Shown: one piece after another, positions 35,490 through 45,115 of the stretch
How the letters are laid out: each line of letters opens with the position of its first letter
Position numbering within the stretch: the stretch's first letter is position 1
Assembly: GCF_003151075.1 (NCBI RefSeq)
Contig: NZ_CP029482.1
Span: forward strand, 3,224,001 to 3,288,000
Length of the DNA stretch: 64,000 nt
Direction: 5' to 3'
Source of the DNA: Pseudomonas sp. 31-12
GTDB lineage: Bacteria; Pseudomonadota; Gammaproteobacteria; Pseudomonadales; Pseudomonadaceae
The notes under the pieces: model-generated
The model's input: only the letters and a program-made list of their open reading frames with translations
Told to the model about the DNA's origin: nothing
Database searches by the model: none
Position numbers and translations under genes: made by a program

Positions 35490-37235
35490 TCATTTCTGCG
35501 CGACTGACGGATCGGACGGCGTGCTTTTCGGTTTCATCAGGCTGAAATCGATCAGCGGGCGCGACTGACGTTCATATGGATTGCCGATCATCAACGGCCG
35601 CGGCGTGAAGCTGTCGCTGACCAGGCTCTTGCTGCGGTCCAGTTCATCAAAACTCAAGCCCGCCAGATCGGCCCAGGTGTGGATCAGCTGCGAACTGCTG
35701 TAAGGCCGCCCCAGGTCAGCGGCAAAACTCCAGTCGTGGGTTTCACGCCATTTCGGCGAAGCCCAAGCCATGAACGGAATGGTGTACATCGGTGCCGTCG
35801 GCTTGGCTTCGTTGCGCCCCAGCGTACTGTGGCCCACGGAGTCGAAGACATCTTCGCCGTGGTCCGAGAGGTACATCAGGAAGCCGTTCGGGTCGGACTT
35901 GGCGTAATCCTTGATCAGGCTCGAGACGACGAAGTCGTTGTACAGCACCGCGTTGTCGTAGCTGTTGTACGTCGGCACCTGATCGTCACGCACGCCGTCC
36001 GGCACACCCTTGCGATCGGTGAACTTGTTGAAGGTCGGCGGATAACGGTACTGATAGCTCATGTGCGTGCCGAGCAAATGCACCACGATCAGCTTGCGCG
36101 GCGCGGCGTCCGCCAGGGCCTTGTTGAACGGCGCGATCACGTCGCCATCGTACTGCGCGGCATTCTGGTTGCGGTTGTTGTTCAGGTACACCTGCTCGTC
36201 GGCTTGTTCAGAGAACGTCGTGAGCATGGTGTTGCGCTTGGTCATGGTTTGCTGGTTGGTGATCCAGAAGGTCTTGTAACCCGCCTGTTTCATCATGCTG
36301 ACCAGGGACGGCGTGGACAGGTACAGGTCCGGGTTTTCCTCGTCGGCGAAGGTCAACACCTGCTGCAACGCCTCGATGGTGTACGGGCGCGGGGTGATGA
36401 CGTTGTCGAAGACCGCCATCTGATCCTTGAGCTTGTCCAGTTCCGGCGTGGTTTCACGCGGGTAACCGTAAAGGCTCATGCGCTGACGGTTGGTGGACTC
36501 GCCGATCACCAGCACCAGGGTCGCTGGCTGGTTGGCCATCGTGTCCTTGAGGTTTTTTAGCGGTGGAATCTTGCTCGCGCTGTCGAGCATGTCTTGCATG
36601 CCGGCCAGGGTGTCGAGGTAACGGTGATACGCCACCGCCATCTGCCAAGGCACCGCCGGCTCGATACGGGTTTCGAATTTCTCGAAGCCGCCGGCCAGGC
36701 TGCCGGTGCGCGCGGTTTGCTTGATCAGCGGGTAACCGACCACGGCCACCAGGATCGCGGTTGCGGCAACCAGTGCGCGGCCGCGAGGCATGTACACCGG
36801 ACGCAAGCGGGTCCACAGGAAATACGCGAACAGCGTGTGGGCGAGGAACGCCGCCACCATCCACCAGGCGAAATACTGGGTCATGTATTCGCCCGCTTCA
36901 GAGATGTTCGATTCGAACATGATGAAGATGACGCTCTGGGAAAATTCCTGCTGATAGATGAAGAAGTAACCCAGGCTGGCCATCGAGCAGGCCCACAGCA
37001 CCACGCCGATCAGCGCGGCCATTACCCGCGTCTGCTTAGGGAACATCAGCATCGGCGCGAGCCAGATGGCGCTCATCACAAAGGCCTGGCGGAACCCGGT
37101 AAAACCGGAGGTGCCCGTCAGTTGGATCAGCAGTTGGGTAATGCCGGAAAAATACCAGAAGAACAGGAACAACCAGAGAAATCCTGCCCAATCGAAACCT
37201 TTCGCAGTCGTAGTGCTGCGTTTGAACACACTCAT
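35490..37235 (-). CDS. cptA: CptA-type lipopolysaccharide core phosphoethanolamine transferase
   Basis: This 581-residue inner-membrane enzyme has about five N-terminal transmembrane helices (to about residue 170) and a periplasmic sulfatase-fold domain. Glu246 in VIGESTNRQRMSLYGYPR and Thr286 in TPRPYTIEAL have the same 40-residue spacing as the zinc ligand Glu240 and nucleophile Thr280 of EptA. YLSDHGEDVFD supplies the metal-binding Asp-His. The STNRQRMSLYGYPRETTPEL version is the CptA (heptose phosphoethanolamine) type rather than lipid A EptA. Function is likely charge modification of the LPS core. Confidence 0.85.
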   Translation of the reverse strand: MSVFKRSTTTAKGFDWAGFLWLFLFFWYFSGITQLLIQLTGTSGFTGFRQAFVMSAIWLAPMLMFPKQTRVMAALIGVVLWACSMASLGYFFIYQQEFSQSVIFIMFESNISEAGEYMTQYFAWWMVAAFLAHTLFAYFLWTRLRPVYMPRGRALVAATAILVAVVGYPLIKQTARTGSLAGGFEKFETRIEPAVPWQMAVAYHRYLDTLAGMQDMLDSASKIPPLKNLKDTMANQPATLVLVIGESTNRQRMSLYGYPRETTPELDKLKDQMAVFDNVITPRPYTIEALQQVLTFADEENPDLYLSTPSLVSMMKQAGYKTFWITNQQTMTKRNTMLTTFSEQADEQVYLNNNRNQNAAQYDGDVIAPFNKALADAAPRKLIVVHLLGTHMSYQYRYPPTFNKFTDRKGVPDGVRDDQVPTYNSYDNAVLYNDFVVSSLIKDYAKSDPNGFLMYLSDHGEDVFDSVGHSTLGRNEAKPTAPMYTIPFMAWASPKWRETHDWSFAADLGRPYSSSQLIHTWADLAGLSFDELDRSKSLVSDSFTPRPLMIGNPYERQSRPLIDFSLMKPKSTPSDPSVAQK

Positions 37236-37439
37236 TCAGCGCTCCAGCCAAGAAATCACGTCGACACGTCGGGAGCCTTCCATGTTGCCGACGAACGGAA
37301 GCCGCGCGGATACCGAGCGGCCATAATTCGCGGGAGTATCAACAAGTTGATGTGAAAACTTTGTGAGTCGCCGTAAACGGCAAGGCAGGGATGCGGTGTC
37401 GGAAACAGCAGAAGGCTGCTTCCGAATCAATCAAGGGAA

Positions 37440-37622
37440 TCAGGCGTGTGGAGCACGCTGGGTGACGGGCAAGGGCTGAGCCGAAGAGCTTTGTGTGAGT
37501 AAGCGCAGCTGCGCGAGCTCCTGCTTCAACAGGTCGCGCTCTTCTTTCAACTGGCGCAATTCATCACGACGGATCGTGACGTAAAGGGTTTGTGCTGGCC
37601 GTGCTGCTTGTACTGTGCCCAT
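37440..37622 (-). CDS. Small conserved hypothetical protein, 60 residues
   Basis: The ATG at 37622 follows GAGGTGAG. The central IRRDELRQLKEERDLLKQELAQLR is a strong helix with coiled-coil spacing, flanked by flexible Ala/Gln/Pro-rich ends. There is no signal peptide or cysteine. It is soluble, and probably a small oligomer or an adaptor. Family not recognised. It is the only gene in the 650 bases between cptA and gnd. Confidence 0.6.
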   Translation of the reverse strand: MGTVQAARPAQTLYVTIRRDELRQLKEERDLLKQELAQLRLLTQSSSAQPLPVTQRAPHA

Positions 37623-37892
37623 TGCTCACCTCGCAAATGGCTGTCTCAACTGTAAATCCGCCCCGACATCGGTGCTTATTTACTATCGGCGCCAATTTTG
37701 ATTTCTTTTGCCCCTGATGGGAACTTTTTTATTTTTCATGGTCGTTGTGTCTTCAGTTCGATTTCTGACGTTATCAGTCAGGATCGGGCACAATGCCCGG
37801 AAACTTCACGCCAGCGCTCTGGACTAACCCTCATTAGTCGCGTTGGGCTATAACCTTTGACACACTTTATTTGTAGTAGGGAGCATCAGCAC

Positions 37893-38873
37893 ATGCAACT
37901 CGGGATTATTGGACTGGGCCGCATGGGCGGAAATATTGCGCGTCGCCTGATGCTCAACGGGCATACCACCGTTGTTTACGACCGCAATACCGCCTTCGTC
38001 GACACCCTGGCCGCAGAGGGCGCCAAGGGCGTCATCGACCTGCCGGCGCTGGTCGCCGGCCTGGCCAAGCCACGTGCGATCTGGGTCATGCTGCCGGCCG
38101 GCGCACCGACCGAAGACACCATCGACACCCTGAGCACCTTGCTCGAAGCCGGCGATACCATCATCGACGGCGGCAACACCTTCTATAAGGACGACATCCG
38201 CCGGGCGAAAACCCTGTCGGAGAAAGGCCTGCACTACATCGACGTCGGCACGTCCGGCGGCGTCTGGGGCCTGGATCGCGGTTACTGCATGATGATCGGT
38301 GGTGAAGCCGAGGTGGTAAAACGCCTTGATCCGCTGTTCGACAGCCTGGCGCCGGGCATGGGTGACATCCCTCGCACCAAGGACCGCAAGTCGGAAGACG
38401 ATCGCGCCGAGCGCGGTTACATCCACGCAGGTCCCGCAGGCTCTGGCCATTTCGTGAAGATGATCCACAACGGCATCGAGTACGGAATGATGCAGGCCTT
38501 CGCCGAAGGCTTCGACATCCTCAAGACCAAGGCCAGCGAAAACCTGCCGGAAGACCAGCGCTTCGACCTGAATGTGGCCGACATCGCCGAAGTCTGGCGC
38601 CGTGGCAGCGTCGTGTCGTCGTGGTTGCTCGACCTGACCGCCGACGCACTGGCCAGCGATCCTAAACTCGACGGTTACTCAGGCTCGGTGGCGGACAGCG
38701 GTGAAGGCCGCTGGACCATCGAAGCCGCCATGGAGCAATCGGTGCCCGTACCGGTGCTGTCGAACTCGCTGTTCTCCCGCTACCGTTCGCGCGGCCAAGG
38801 CACCTTTGGCGACAAGATTCTCTCGGCCCAGCGCTTCGGCTTCGGCGGCCATGTGGAGACTGCGAAAAAATGA
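37893..38873 (+). CDS. gnd: 6-phosphogluconate dehydrogenase, short decarboxylating type
   Basis: This 326-residue enzyme is shorter than the 470-residue classical Gnd, as in the GntZ/YqeC type. It has the N-terminal Rossmann motif [16 protein letters not shown], the substrate signature [27 protein letters not shown], and the catalytic Lys in [17 protein letters not shown]. It decarboxylates 6-phosphogluconate to ribulose-5-phosphate; short members often prefer NAD+. The ATG at 37893 follows GGGAGC. It overlaps zwf by four bases, so translation is coupled. Confidence 0.9.
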   Translation: MQLGIIGLGRMGGNIARRLMLNGHTTVVYDRNTAFVDTLAAEGAKGVIDLPALVAGLAKPRAIWVMLPAGAPTEDTIDTLSTLLEAGDTIIDGGNTFYKDDIRRAKTLSEKGLHYIDVGTSGGVWGLDRGYCMMIGGEAEVVKRLDPLFDSLAPGMGDIPRTKDRKSEDDRAERGYIHAGPAGSGHFVKMIHNGIEYGMMQAFAEGFDILKTKASENLPEDQRFDLNVADIAEVWRRGSVVSSWLLDLTADALASDPKLDGYSGSVADSGEGRWTIEAAMEQSVPVPVLSNSLFSRYRSRGQGTFGDKILSAQRFGFGGHVETAKK

Positions 38874-40393
38874 CGCGTCTGATCCGTAATAAATCCAAGG
38901 CAGAACCCGCACCACCGACCACGCTGTTTTTGTTCGGTGCCCATGGTGACCTGGTCAAGCGCTTGCTGATGCCGGCGCTGTACAACCTGAGTCGCGACGG
39001 TCTGCTTGGCGATGGACTGCGGATCATCGGCGTTGACCACAACGCCATCAGTGACGAAGCCTTTGCGCAGAAGCTCGAGGATTTCATCCGGACTGAAGCG
39101 GCCACCAAAGTCGGCAAGAGCGATGAAGCCCTTGACCCGGCGCTGTGGGCCAAACTGGCCAAAGGCATCAGCTACGTCCAGGGCGACTTCCTGGACGACA
39201 GCACTTATCAAGCGCTGGCGGCGAAAATCGCCGCCAGCGGCACGGGCAATGCGGTGTTCTACCTGGCCACCGCACCACGTTTCTTCAGTGAAGTGGTGCG
39301 CCGCCTCGGCGCCGCCGGCTTACTGCAAGAGACACCCGAAGCGTTCAGAAGGGTGGTGATCGAGAAACCGTTCGGCTCCGATCTGCACACCGCTGAAGCG
39401 TTGAACGCGTGTTTGCTCAAGGTAATGTCGGAAAACCAGATCTACCGGATCGACCACTACCTGGGCAAGGAAACCGTGCAGAACATTCTGATCAGCCGGT
39501 TCTCCAACAGCCTGTTCGAAGCGTTCTGGAACAACCATTACATCGACCACGTGCAGATCACCGCCGCCGAAACCGTCGGCGTGGAAACCCGTGGCAGTTT
39601 TTATGAACACACCGGCGCGTTGCGGGACATGGTGCCCAATCACCTGTTCCAGTTGCTGGCGATGGTGGCGATGGAACCGCCGGCAGCCTTTGGTGCCGAT
39701 GCGGTCCGTGGCGAGAAGGCCAAAGTGGTCGGCGCGATACGTCCGTGGTCAACGGAAGAGGCGCGGGCCAACTCGGTGCGTGGCCAATACACGGCTGGCG
39801 AGCTCGATGGCAAACCCTTGGCCGGTTATCGCGAAGAAGCCAACGTCGCGCCGGACAGCAATACCGAAACCTACGTTGCGTTGAAAGTCATGATCGACAA
39901 CTGGCGTTGGGTCGGCGTGCCGTTCTACCTGCGCACCGGCAAGCGCATGAGTGTGCGTGACACCGAGATCGTCATCTGCTTCAAGCCTGCGCCGTATGCG
40001 CAATTCCGTGATACCGAAGTCGATGAGCTGCAACCGACCTACCTGCGAATCCAGATTCAACCCAACGAAGGCATGTGGTTCGACCTGTTGGCCAAGCGGC
40101 CCGGGCCGGCCCTGAAAATGGCCAACATTGAGCTGGGTTTTGCCTACAAGGATTTCTTTGAAATGCAGCCGTCCACCGGCTACGAAACGCTGATCTACGA
40201 TTGCCTGACTGGCGATCAGACGCTGTTCCAGCGCGCCGACAACATCGAGAACGGCTGGCGCGCCGTGCAGCCATTTCTTGATGCCTGGCAGCAGGACGCG
40301 AGCGTGCAGCGCTATCCGGCCGGCGAGAATGGCCCGAAGACGGCTGATGAACTGCTGGCCCGCGACGGTCGCGTCTGGCACGGCCTCGGATGA
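38870..40393 (+). CDS. zwf: Glucose-6-phosphate 1-dehydrogenase
   Basis: This 507-residue enzyme oxidises glucose-6-phosphate to 6-phosphogluconolactone. It has [21 protein letters not shown] as the cofactor-binding region, EKPFGSDL, the active-site [13 protein letters not shown], and FYLRTGKRM. It starts at the ATGA overlap with gnd and ends at an ATGA overlap with the HAD gene. It is separate from the usual hexR-zwf-pgl-eda locus, so it is likely a second isozyme devoted to the pentose-phosphate branch; that is inference from context. Confidence 0.92.
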   Translation: MTRLIRNKSKAEPAPPTTLFLFGAHGDLVKRLLMPALYNLSRDGLLGDGLRIIGVDHNAISDEAFAQKLEDFIRTEAATKVGKSDEALDPALWAKLAKGISYVQGDFLDDSTYQALAAKIAASGTGNAVFYLATAPRFFSEVVRRLGAAGLLQETPEAFRRVVIEKPFGSDLHTAEALNACLLKVMSENQIYRIDHYLGKETVQNILISRFSNSLFEAFWNNHYIDHVQITAAETVGVETRGSFYEHTGALRDMVPNHLFQLLAMVAMEPPAAFGADAVRGEKAKVVGAIRPWSTEEARANSVRGQYTAGELDGKPLAGYREEANVAPDSNTETYVALKVMIDNWRWVGVPFYLRTGKRMSVRDTEIVICFKPAPYAQFRDTEVDELQPTYLRIQIQPNEGMWFDLLAKRPGPALKMANIELGFAYKDFFEMQPSTGYETLIYDCLTGDQTLFQRADNIENGWRAVQPFLDAWQQDASVQRYPAGENGPKTADELLARDGRVWHGLG

Positions 40394-41211
40394 GTGAAGT
40401 CCTGCAACAGCCCATCCGTTTTCTGCTGAGCGACATGGACGGCACCTTGCTGCTGCCCGATCACAGCCTCAGTCAGCGCACCATTGAGGCCGTTCGTTCC
40501 TTGCGCGAGGCTGGTGTGCTGTTCAGCCTGGCCACCGGCCGTCCACCCAAAGCCATGCTGCAGCAGATCGAAGCCCTCGGCGTCGACCTGCCAACGGCGG
40601 CGTTCAATGGCGGCACGATCGTCCATCCGGACGGTAGTTTGCTGGTTGCGCATTATTTGCCGGCCACCGCTGCGCTGACGGCGCTGGCACTGTTTGCCGA
40701 TCAGCCGGACGTTGAAGTCTGGGTGTTCAGTGGCGGTGACTGGTTGCTCAAGGACCCGAACGGGGTGATGGTCCCGCGCGAGCAGCACGGTCTCGGCTAT
40801 CCGCCGGTGGTGGTCGAGAGTTTCGAGCCGTTTCTGACGCGCATCGACAAGATCGTGGCTACCAGCAACAACACGCAATTGTTGATCGAGCTGGAGGCGC
40901 AACTGTTGCCTAAAGTGGAAGGCCAGGCACAGGTCTCGCGGTCGCAACCGGTGTACCTGGACGTGACGGCGATGCAGGCCAACAAAGGCGCCGCATTGGC
41001 GACACTGGCCGAGTTTCTCGGCGTGCCGCTGGAGCAGACTGCCGCGATGGGCGATGGCGGCAATGACCCGGCGATGTTTTATTGTGCCGGGTTGTCGATT
41101 GCCATGGGGCAGGCGGAAGAAGCGGTGAAGCGCCAGGCCGATGTGGTGACAGGCGCCAACACCGAAGACGGCGCGGCACAGGCGATCGAGCGGTATATCC
41201 TCCCTCGCTAG
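40390..41211 (+). CDS. Cof-type HAD sugar-phosphatase
   Basis: This 273-residue HAD-family hydrolase (type IIB cap) has the nucleophile motif LLSDMDGTLLLPD (Asp15, Asp17), the Thr/Ser motif FSLATGRPPKAM, a Lys-region NKGAALATLAEFLGV, and the acidic GDGGNDPAMF metal site. Members dephosphorylate sugar phosphates or related metabolites. Position at the end of the gnd-zwf run, with a four-base overlap, suggests a role in pentose-phosphate metabolism or metabolite repair; substrate unknown. Confidence 0.88.
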   Translation: MSEVLQQPIRFLLSDMDGTLLLPDHSLSQRTIEAVRSLREAGVLFSLATGRPPKAMLQQIEALGVDLPTAAFNGGTIVHPDGSLLVAHYLPATAALTALALFADQPDVEVWVFSGGDWLLKDPNGVMVPREQHGLGYPPVVVESFEPFLTRIDKIVATSNNTQLLIELEAQLLPKVEGQAQVSRSQPVYLDVTAMQANKGAALATLAEFLGVPLEQTAAMGDGGNDPAMFYCAGLSIAMGQAEEAVKRQADVVTGANTEDGAAQAIERYILPR

Positions 41212-41224
41212 TTCACTTAAATCC

Positions 41225-41353
41225 CACTGTGGGAGTTGGCCTTTGTGGCGAGGGGGCTTGCCCCCGTTGGACTGCGCAGCAGTCCCGTTTTTTAGGGCCG
41301 CTTCGCGACCCGACGGGGGCAAGCCCCCTCGCCACAATGCCCGCTCCCACAGG
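41225..41353. repeat. Nested REP-type inverted repeats
   Basis: Inner arms (TGTGGCGAGGGGGCTTGCCC, about 41244-41270, and GGGCAAGCCCCCTCGCCACA, about 41316-41336) are mirrored. An outer pair (CACTGTGGGAG and CTCCCACAGG) encloses them, and a third AGCAGTCCC/CGCGACCCG zone lies in the centre. It lies between the convergent HAD and nhaB genes. Confidence 0.85.
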
Positions 41354-41360
41354 TTCAGTG

Positions 41361-42863
41361 TTACAGCCAGAAACTGACGGCGTACCAACCCAAAACACCC
41401 ATCACCACCGTATACGGCAACGCCATCAACACCATCCGCCCATACGACAGCCGAATCAGCGGTGCAATCGCCGACGTCAGCAAAAACAGAAACGCCGCCT
41501 GACCATTAGGCGTCGCCACGCTCGGCAGGTTGGTGCCGGTATTGATCGCAATGGCCAGCGTTTCGAAGTGCTCACGGCTCATGTGCCCGGAGACGAATGC
41601 CTGCTTCACTTCAGTGATGTAAATGGTTGCCACAAACACGTTATCGCTGATGGCTGACAACAAGCCGTTGGCTATGAACAGCATGCCCGGTTGCTGATCG
41701 GCCGGCAGCGCCAGCACCCACTGGATCAACGGCGTAAACAGCTGCTGATCGTGGATCACCGCGACCACTGCGAAGAACACCACCAGCAATGCCGTGAACG
41801 GCATGGCGTCCTTGAACGCGTTGCCGATGCGGTGCTCGTCGGTGATGCCGGTGAAGGCGGTGATCAGCACGATTACCATCAAGCCGATCAGCCCCACTTC
41901 AGCCACGTGAAACGCCAGGCAGCCAATCAGAATCAGTGCCGCCAGCCCTTGAACGATCAGGGCTGCGCGTTGCCGCGAGGTACGCTGGGCGTTGTCTTCG
42001 GCCGCATAATTGGCCAGTACCGCGCGTACGTTGTCCGGCAGCAGCGTGCCGTAACCGAACCAGCGCAGTTTCTCCAGCAGCACGCAGGTCACCAGGCCGG
42101 CGACCAATACCGGCAATGAAACGGGCGCGACTTTCAGAAAGAACTCGGAAAAGTACCAACCCATCTCGTGACCAATCAACAGATTCTGCGGCTCGCCAAC
42201 CAATGTGCAAACACCGCCCAATGCCGTGCCCACGGCGCCGTGCATCAGCAGGCTGCGCAGGAAAGAGCGGAACTGGTTGAGATCGTCATGATGCAGTTTG
42301 GGCAGGTGCTGGTCATCGCTGAACCCACTGTCCTGACGCGGATCGTTGCCCGAGGCGACGCGGTGATACACCGAATAGAACCCCACCGCAGCGCTGATGA
42401 TCACCGCCGTCACCGTCAAGGCATCAAGGAACGCCGACAGGAACGCCGAGAGAAAGCAGAACATCAGGGCCAGCAGCGCCTTGGATCGAACCCCCAGCAG
42501 CAAGCGCGAGAACAGGAACAGCAGCAGGTCTTTCATGAAGTAGATGCCTGCCACCATGAACATCAGCAGCAGGATCACCGGAAAGTTGTGCACTAGCTCG
42601 TCGTAGAGCGCCTGGGGCGTGGTCATTTTCAGCAGCAGCGCTTCGACCAGCAGCAACCCGCCGGGTATCAGCGGATAACACTTGAGCGCCATGGCCAGGG
42701 TGAAGATGAATTCCAGCACCAGCAACCATCCGGCTGCCACCGGACCGACCGTCCACAACACCAGTACGTTAAGTATCAGGAAGCCGACAATGCTCGCCTT
42801 GTACCAGCGGGGGGAGTGGCCGAGAAAGTTGTGCGCGAAGGCGTGGGCCATTGAACCGGACAT
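41361..42863 (-). CDS. nhaB: Sodium/proton antiporter NhaB
   Basis: This 500-residue membrane protein has about 12 hydrophobic segments and the NhaB opening [54 protein letters not shown] sequence (here [16 protein letters not shown]) is the conserved core, with [10 protein letters not shown] and [17 protein letters not shown]. It expels sodium in exchange for protons. The ATG at 42863 follows AAGGAG. It is monocistronic, with a REP doublet after the stop. Confidence 0.92.
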   Translation of the reverse strand: MSGSMAHAFAHNFLGHSPRWYKASIVGFLILNVLVLWTVGPVAAGWLLVLEFIFTLAMALKCYPLIPGGLLLVEALLLKMTTPQALYDELVHNFPVILLLMFMVAGIYFMKDLLLFLFSRLLLGVRSKALLALMFCFLSAFLSAFLDALTVTAVIISAAVGFYSVYHRVASGNDPRQDSGFSDDQHLPKLHHDDLNQFRSFLRSLLMHGAVGTALGGVCTLVGEPQNLLIGHEMGWYFSEFFLKVAPVSLPVLVAGLVTCVLLEKLRWFGYGTLLPDNVRAVLANYAAEDNAQRTSRQRAALIVQGLAALILIGCLAFHVAEVGLIGLMVIVLITAFTGITDEHRIGNAFKDAMPFTALLVVFFAVVAVIHDQQLFTPLIQWVLALPADQQPGMLFIANGLLSAISDNVFVATIYITEVKQAFVSGHMSREHFETLAIAINTGTNLPSVATPNGQAAFLFLLTSAIAPLIRLSYGRMVLMALPYTVVMGVLGWYAVSFWL

Positions 42864-42940
42864 CGGCTACTCCTTGTATTAAGAAGCGCGCAACTTGCCG
42901 TAAGCCGAAGGGAAGATCAAGGGTGGGAAAATTCGTTGGC

Positions 42941-44230
42941 CTAACCGAGATAGCGCGCCACGATCGCCCGGTAGTTACCGTCCAGCGAATAACCCGCTAC
43001 GACGATGCCTCCATCCGCTTGAACAGCCACCGACGTGGCGGTATCCAGGCTGCGGCCCAGGCGGGTGCGAACCCAGCAGGTGCCCTCGGCAAAGCCAGGA
43101 TCCAGCTGTCCGCCCGGTAAATACCGGGCCAACAGAAAGTCGGCTTCAACTCCGCCAATCGTGGCGCCCACCGCCAGCACGCGACCGTCTGGCTGGAGCT
43201 GGGCGGCGTTCCACTGGCAGCCGCTGCGCCCGATCTTCAGCAAGTGTGGCTGGCCACTGTTGCAATGAACGTCCGGGCGACCGTTGCTGTGCAGTTTCAG
43301 CGCCAGGCTATGCATCGGGTCGCGGCTGCTGCCAAAACACTGCAAATCGCCATTTTCCTGCTGGACGATCTGACTGACCTGAGCGCTGTGCCCCTCAACA
43401 CTGAAGGTCATGAAACCATCCACGGCGAAGTGGTCATCCAGGCTGCCGTCGGGGAGGTAGCGCGCCAGCAAGCCTTCTTCAGGGAAATTGATCGAGCCGC
43501 CGACCATGATCCGACCGTCCCGCTGCACCATCAGGCTGCTGAGCCAGGAGTTCATCAGCAAATGCCGGACCATGACAAAGCCGCGACCGTTGAAGGAGCT
43601 ATCGAGCTCACCCGTGTCGGTGAGGCGAATCAGCAGGCCTACGTGGTCGGCCAGTTCGAAGGGGTGATTGGCCAGCAGCAGGATGCGACCGTCAGCCTGA
43701 ACCTGGACGTCGCAGGCTTCGGCTCCCGGTACGCCAGGAGGAAGCCAGGCGTCGCGCACGCCCCGTGACAGATTTCCCGGCAGGCGTATGACGCAGCATC
43801 CATCGTCGCCAAAGTCTCTGAGTGGTTGACCTTGCGAGTCAAACATCGCCAGAGCCGGCAGTGTCTGGTGAGCGTCTTCATAGTGCAGGCCGGCGACCAG
43901 GATGTTGCCGTCTCCCAAGACCAGGACCTTGCCCGCCATGGCCTCATAACCGCGCTGGAATTGCCCGATGACACTGCCGCGAGTACCAAATGCCAGGTCC
44001 GCGGAACCGTCTTCAAGCAAGCGAGCCAGGCCAAAGCAATGGCCGCCCCGAGTGCCGACTTTCGCCGCTACCAGAATGCGACCGCTGGAATCGATCGCCA
44101 CGCTGTTGGCGATGCTCGACGTACTGGCGGCGAAATACACCTGGGTTTTGCCATTGGAGGCAAAATTTTTATCGAGGTGACCGGCCGTGTATTGCGCCGC
44201 AGGTTGGGCAAAAGCAGTCTGGTCTGGCAT
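42941..44230 (-). CDS. Delta-60 repeat protein, predicted beta-propeller
   Basis: This 429-residue protein has about seven delta-60 repeats. Each has a core like VQADGRILLLANHP, VQRDGRIMVGGSIN, LQPDGRVLAVGATI or VQADGGIVVAGYSL, followed by the LARYLPDGSLD-type segment. The repeats are about 55-65 residues apart. Such proteins fold as propellers and often act as secreted or surface proteins, but no signal peptide is seen here with the ATG at 44230 (behind AAGGAG). Pseudomonas carries several paralogues; function unknown. Confidence 0.82.
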   Translation of the reverse strand: MPDQTAFAQPAAQYTAGHLDKNFASNGKTQVYFAASTSSIANSVAIDSSGRILVAAKVGTRGGHCFGLARLLEDGSADLAFGTRGSVIGQFQRGYEAMAGKVLVLGDGNILVAGLHYEDAHQTLPALAMFDSQGQPLRDFGDDGCCVIRLPGNLSRGVRDAWLPPGVPGAEACDVQVQADGRILLLANHPFELADHVGLLIRLTDTGELDSSFNGRGFVMVRHLLMNSWLSSLMVQRDGRIMVGGSINFPEEGLLARYLPDGSLDDHFAVDGFMTFSVEGHSAQVSQIVQQENGDLQCFGSSRDPMHSLALKLHSNGRPDVHCNSGQPHLLKIGRSGCQWNAAQLQPDGRVLAVGATIGGVEADFLLARYLPGGQLDPGFAEGTCWVRTRLGRSLDTATSVAVQADGGIVVAGYSLDGNYRAIVARYLG

Positions 44231-44505
44231 GCGCGCGTCTCCTTGCGAGCTGACCGAAACCCGGGGAACGGGAGGGCAACTGCGTGTGCAAAACATTCAA
44301 TCCCTGAACGCTCGATTGCACAACCGTAACAACTAACAGGTGGAGGGTCGCTTTGTGCCAGAACAGTGTCTTTTCGAACCACTGACAAGCCTGCCAAGTA
44401 ATTCGAGGCGAGTAGGCAGGATGAAGAGGTGCAGTGACTACCGGAAGTAGTCCGCTAAAGGAAGGTGAGGGGGCGGATCACATTTAAGTCATCCGCCAAA
44501 GCACC

Positions 44506-44772
44506 TTAGTGCGGCATGGACCATGATTGCAGTGTGTAACCTTCTTCGCTCAATTCGGCGCGAGCTTCTTCCAGCAGGTGTTCAAGTTGCGCTGGGTCAG
44601 AATACGTACTGCATGGGATTTGCGTGCGGCCGATGTGGGCATTGGTGCGGTCGATAATGGTCAGGCTGAGTTCGCCATTGCCGTCTTGTGGGGCCCAGGC
44701 CACGCATTGAAAAGGTTGGAATGCGCGGTTGGCAATCAAAAGAGCTTCGTTGATACGGAGCGGGGCGGTCAT
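44506..44772 (-). CDS. Conserved hypothetical protein, 88 residues
   Basis: This small soluble protein begins TAPLRINEALLIANRAFQPFQCVAW and has a second half with AQLEHLLEEARAELSEEG (helix) and YTLQSWSMPH. The alternation of strands and one helix suggests a compact alpha/beta fold. There is no signal or membrane segment. The ATG at 44772 is preceded by a weak GAGAGAAGA. Family not recognised. Confidence 0.6.
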   Translation of the reverse strand: MTAPLRINEALLIANRAFQPFQCVAWAPQDGNGELSLTIIDRTNAHIGRTQIPCSTYSDPAQLEHLLEEARAELSEEGYTLQSWSMPH

Positions 44773-45115
44773 GGGATCTTCTCTCTATTATGCCCAATCA
44801 AGTGACAGGCCGTCGGTTGGGCTTACCGTTCGGCTGGTTACTTGTACTGATGCATTCAACCGGGGGTCAGGTCACACCCAAATCAAAAGAAATTTCAACT
44901 TTCTTTCATATACTCAACGCAGGGCGGTTTTTGAAAGCTGAATGAAAGGTTGAACTCGTTAGGTAACTAACAAACCCGTTCTTATAACTAATAAAGCAAT
45001 ATCCCTATAGTCAAACGGTACAAGGTAGTGTCAAATTCTTGCTAATGTTACAGCCAGATCCGCCAAACGACTGTTTTTAATAATATTTCCTAAAGTTTGG
45101 CGTCAAGGAACAGTC
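44773..45115. other. AT-rich intergenic region upstream of the sigma-54 regulator gene
   Basis: About 343 bases without a gene, visibly more AT-rich than its surroundings. It lies between divergent genes and probably holds both promoters. AAGGAA at 45105-45110 is the regulator's ribosome site. I find no clear GG-N10-GC element, Fur box or repeat. Confidence 0.45.

Noticed and set aside
41225..41353. CRISPR-like repeats
   Set aside because: These are paired inverted REP arms, not regularly spaced direct repeats with unique spacers.
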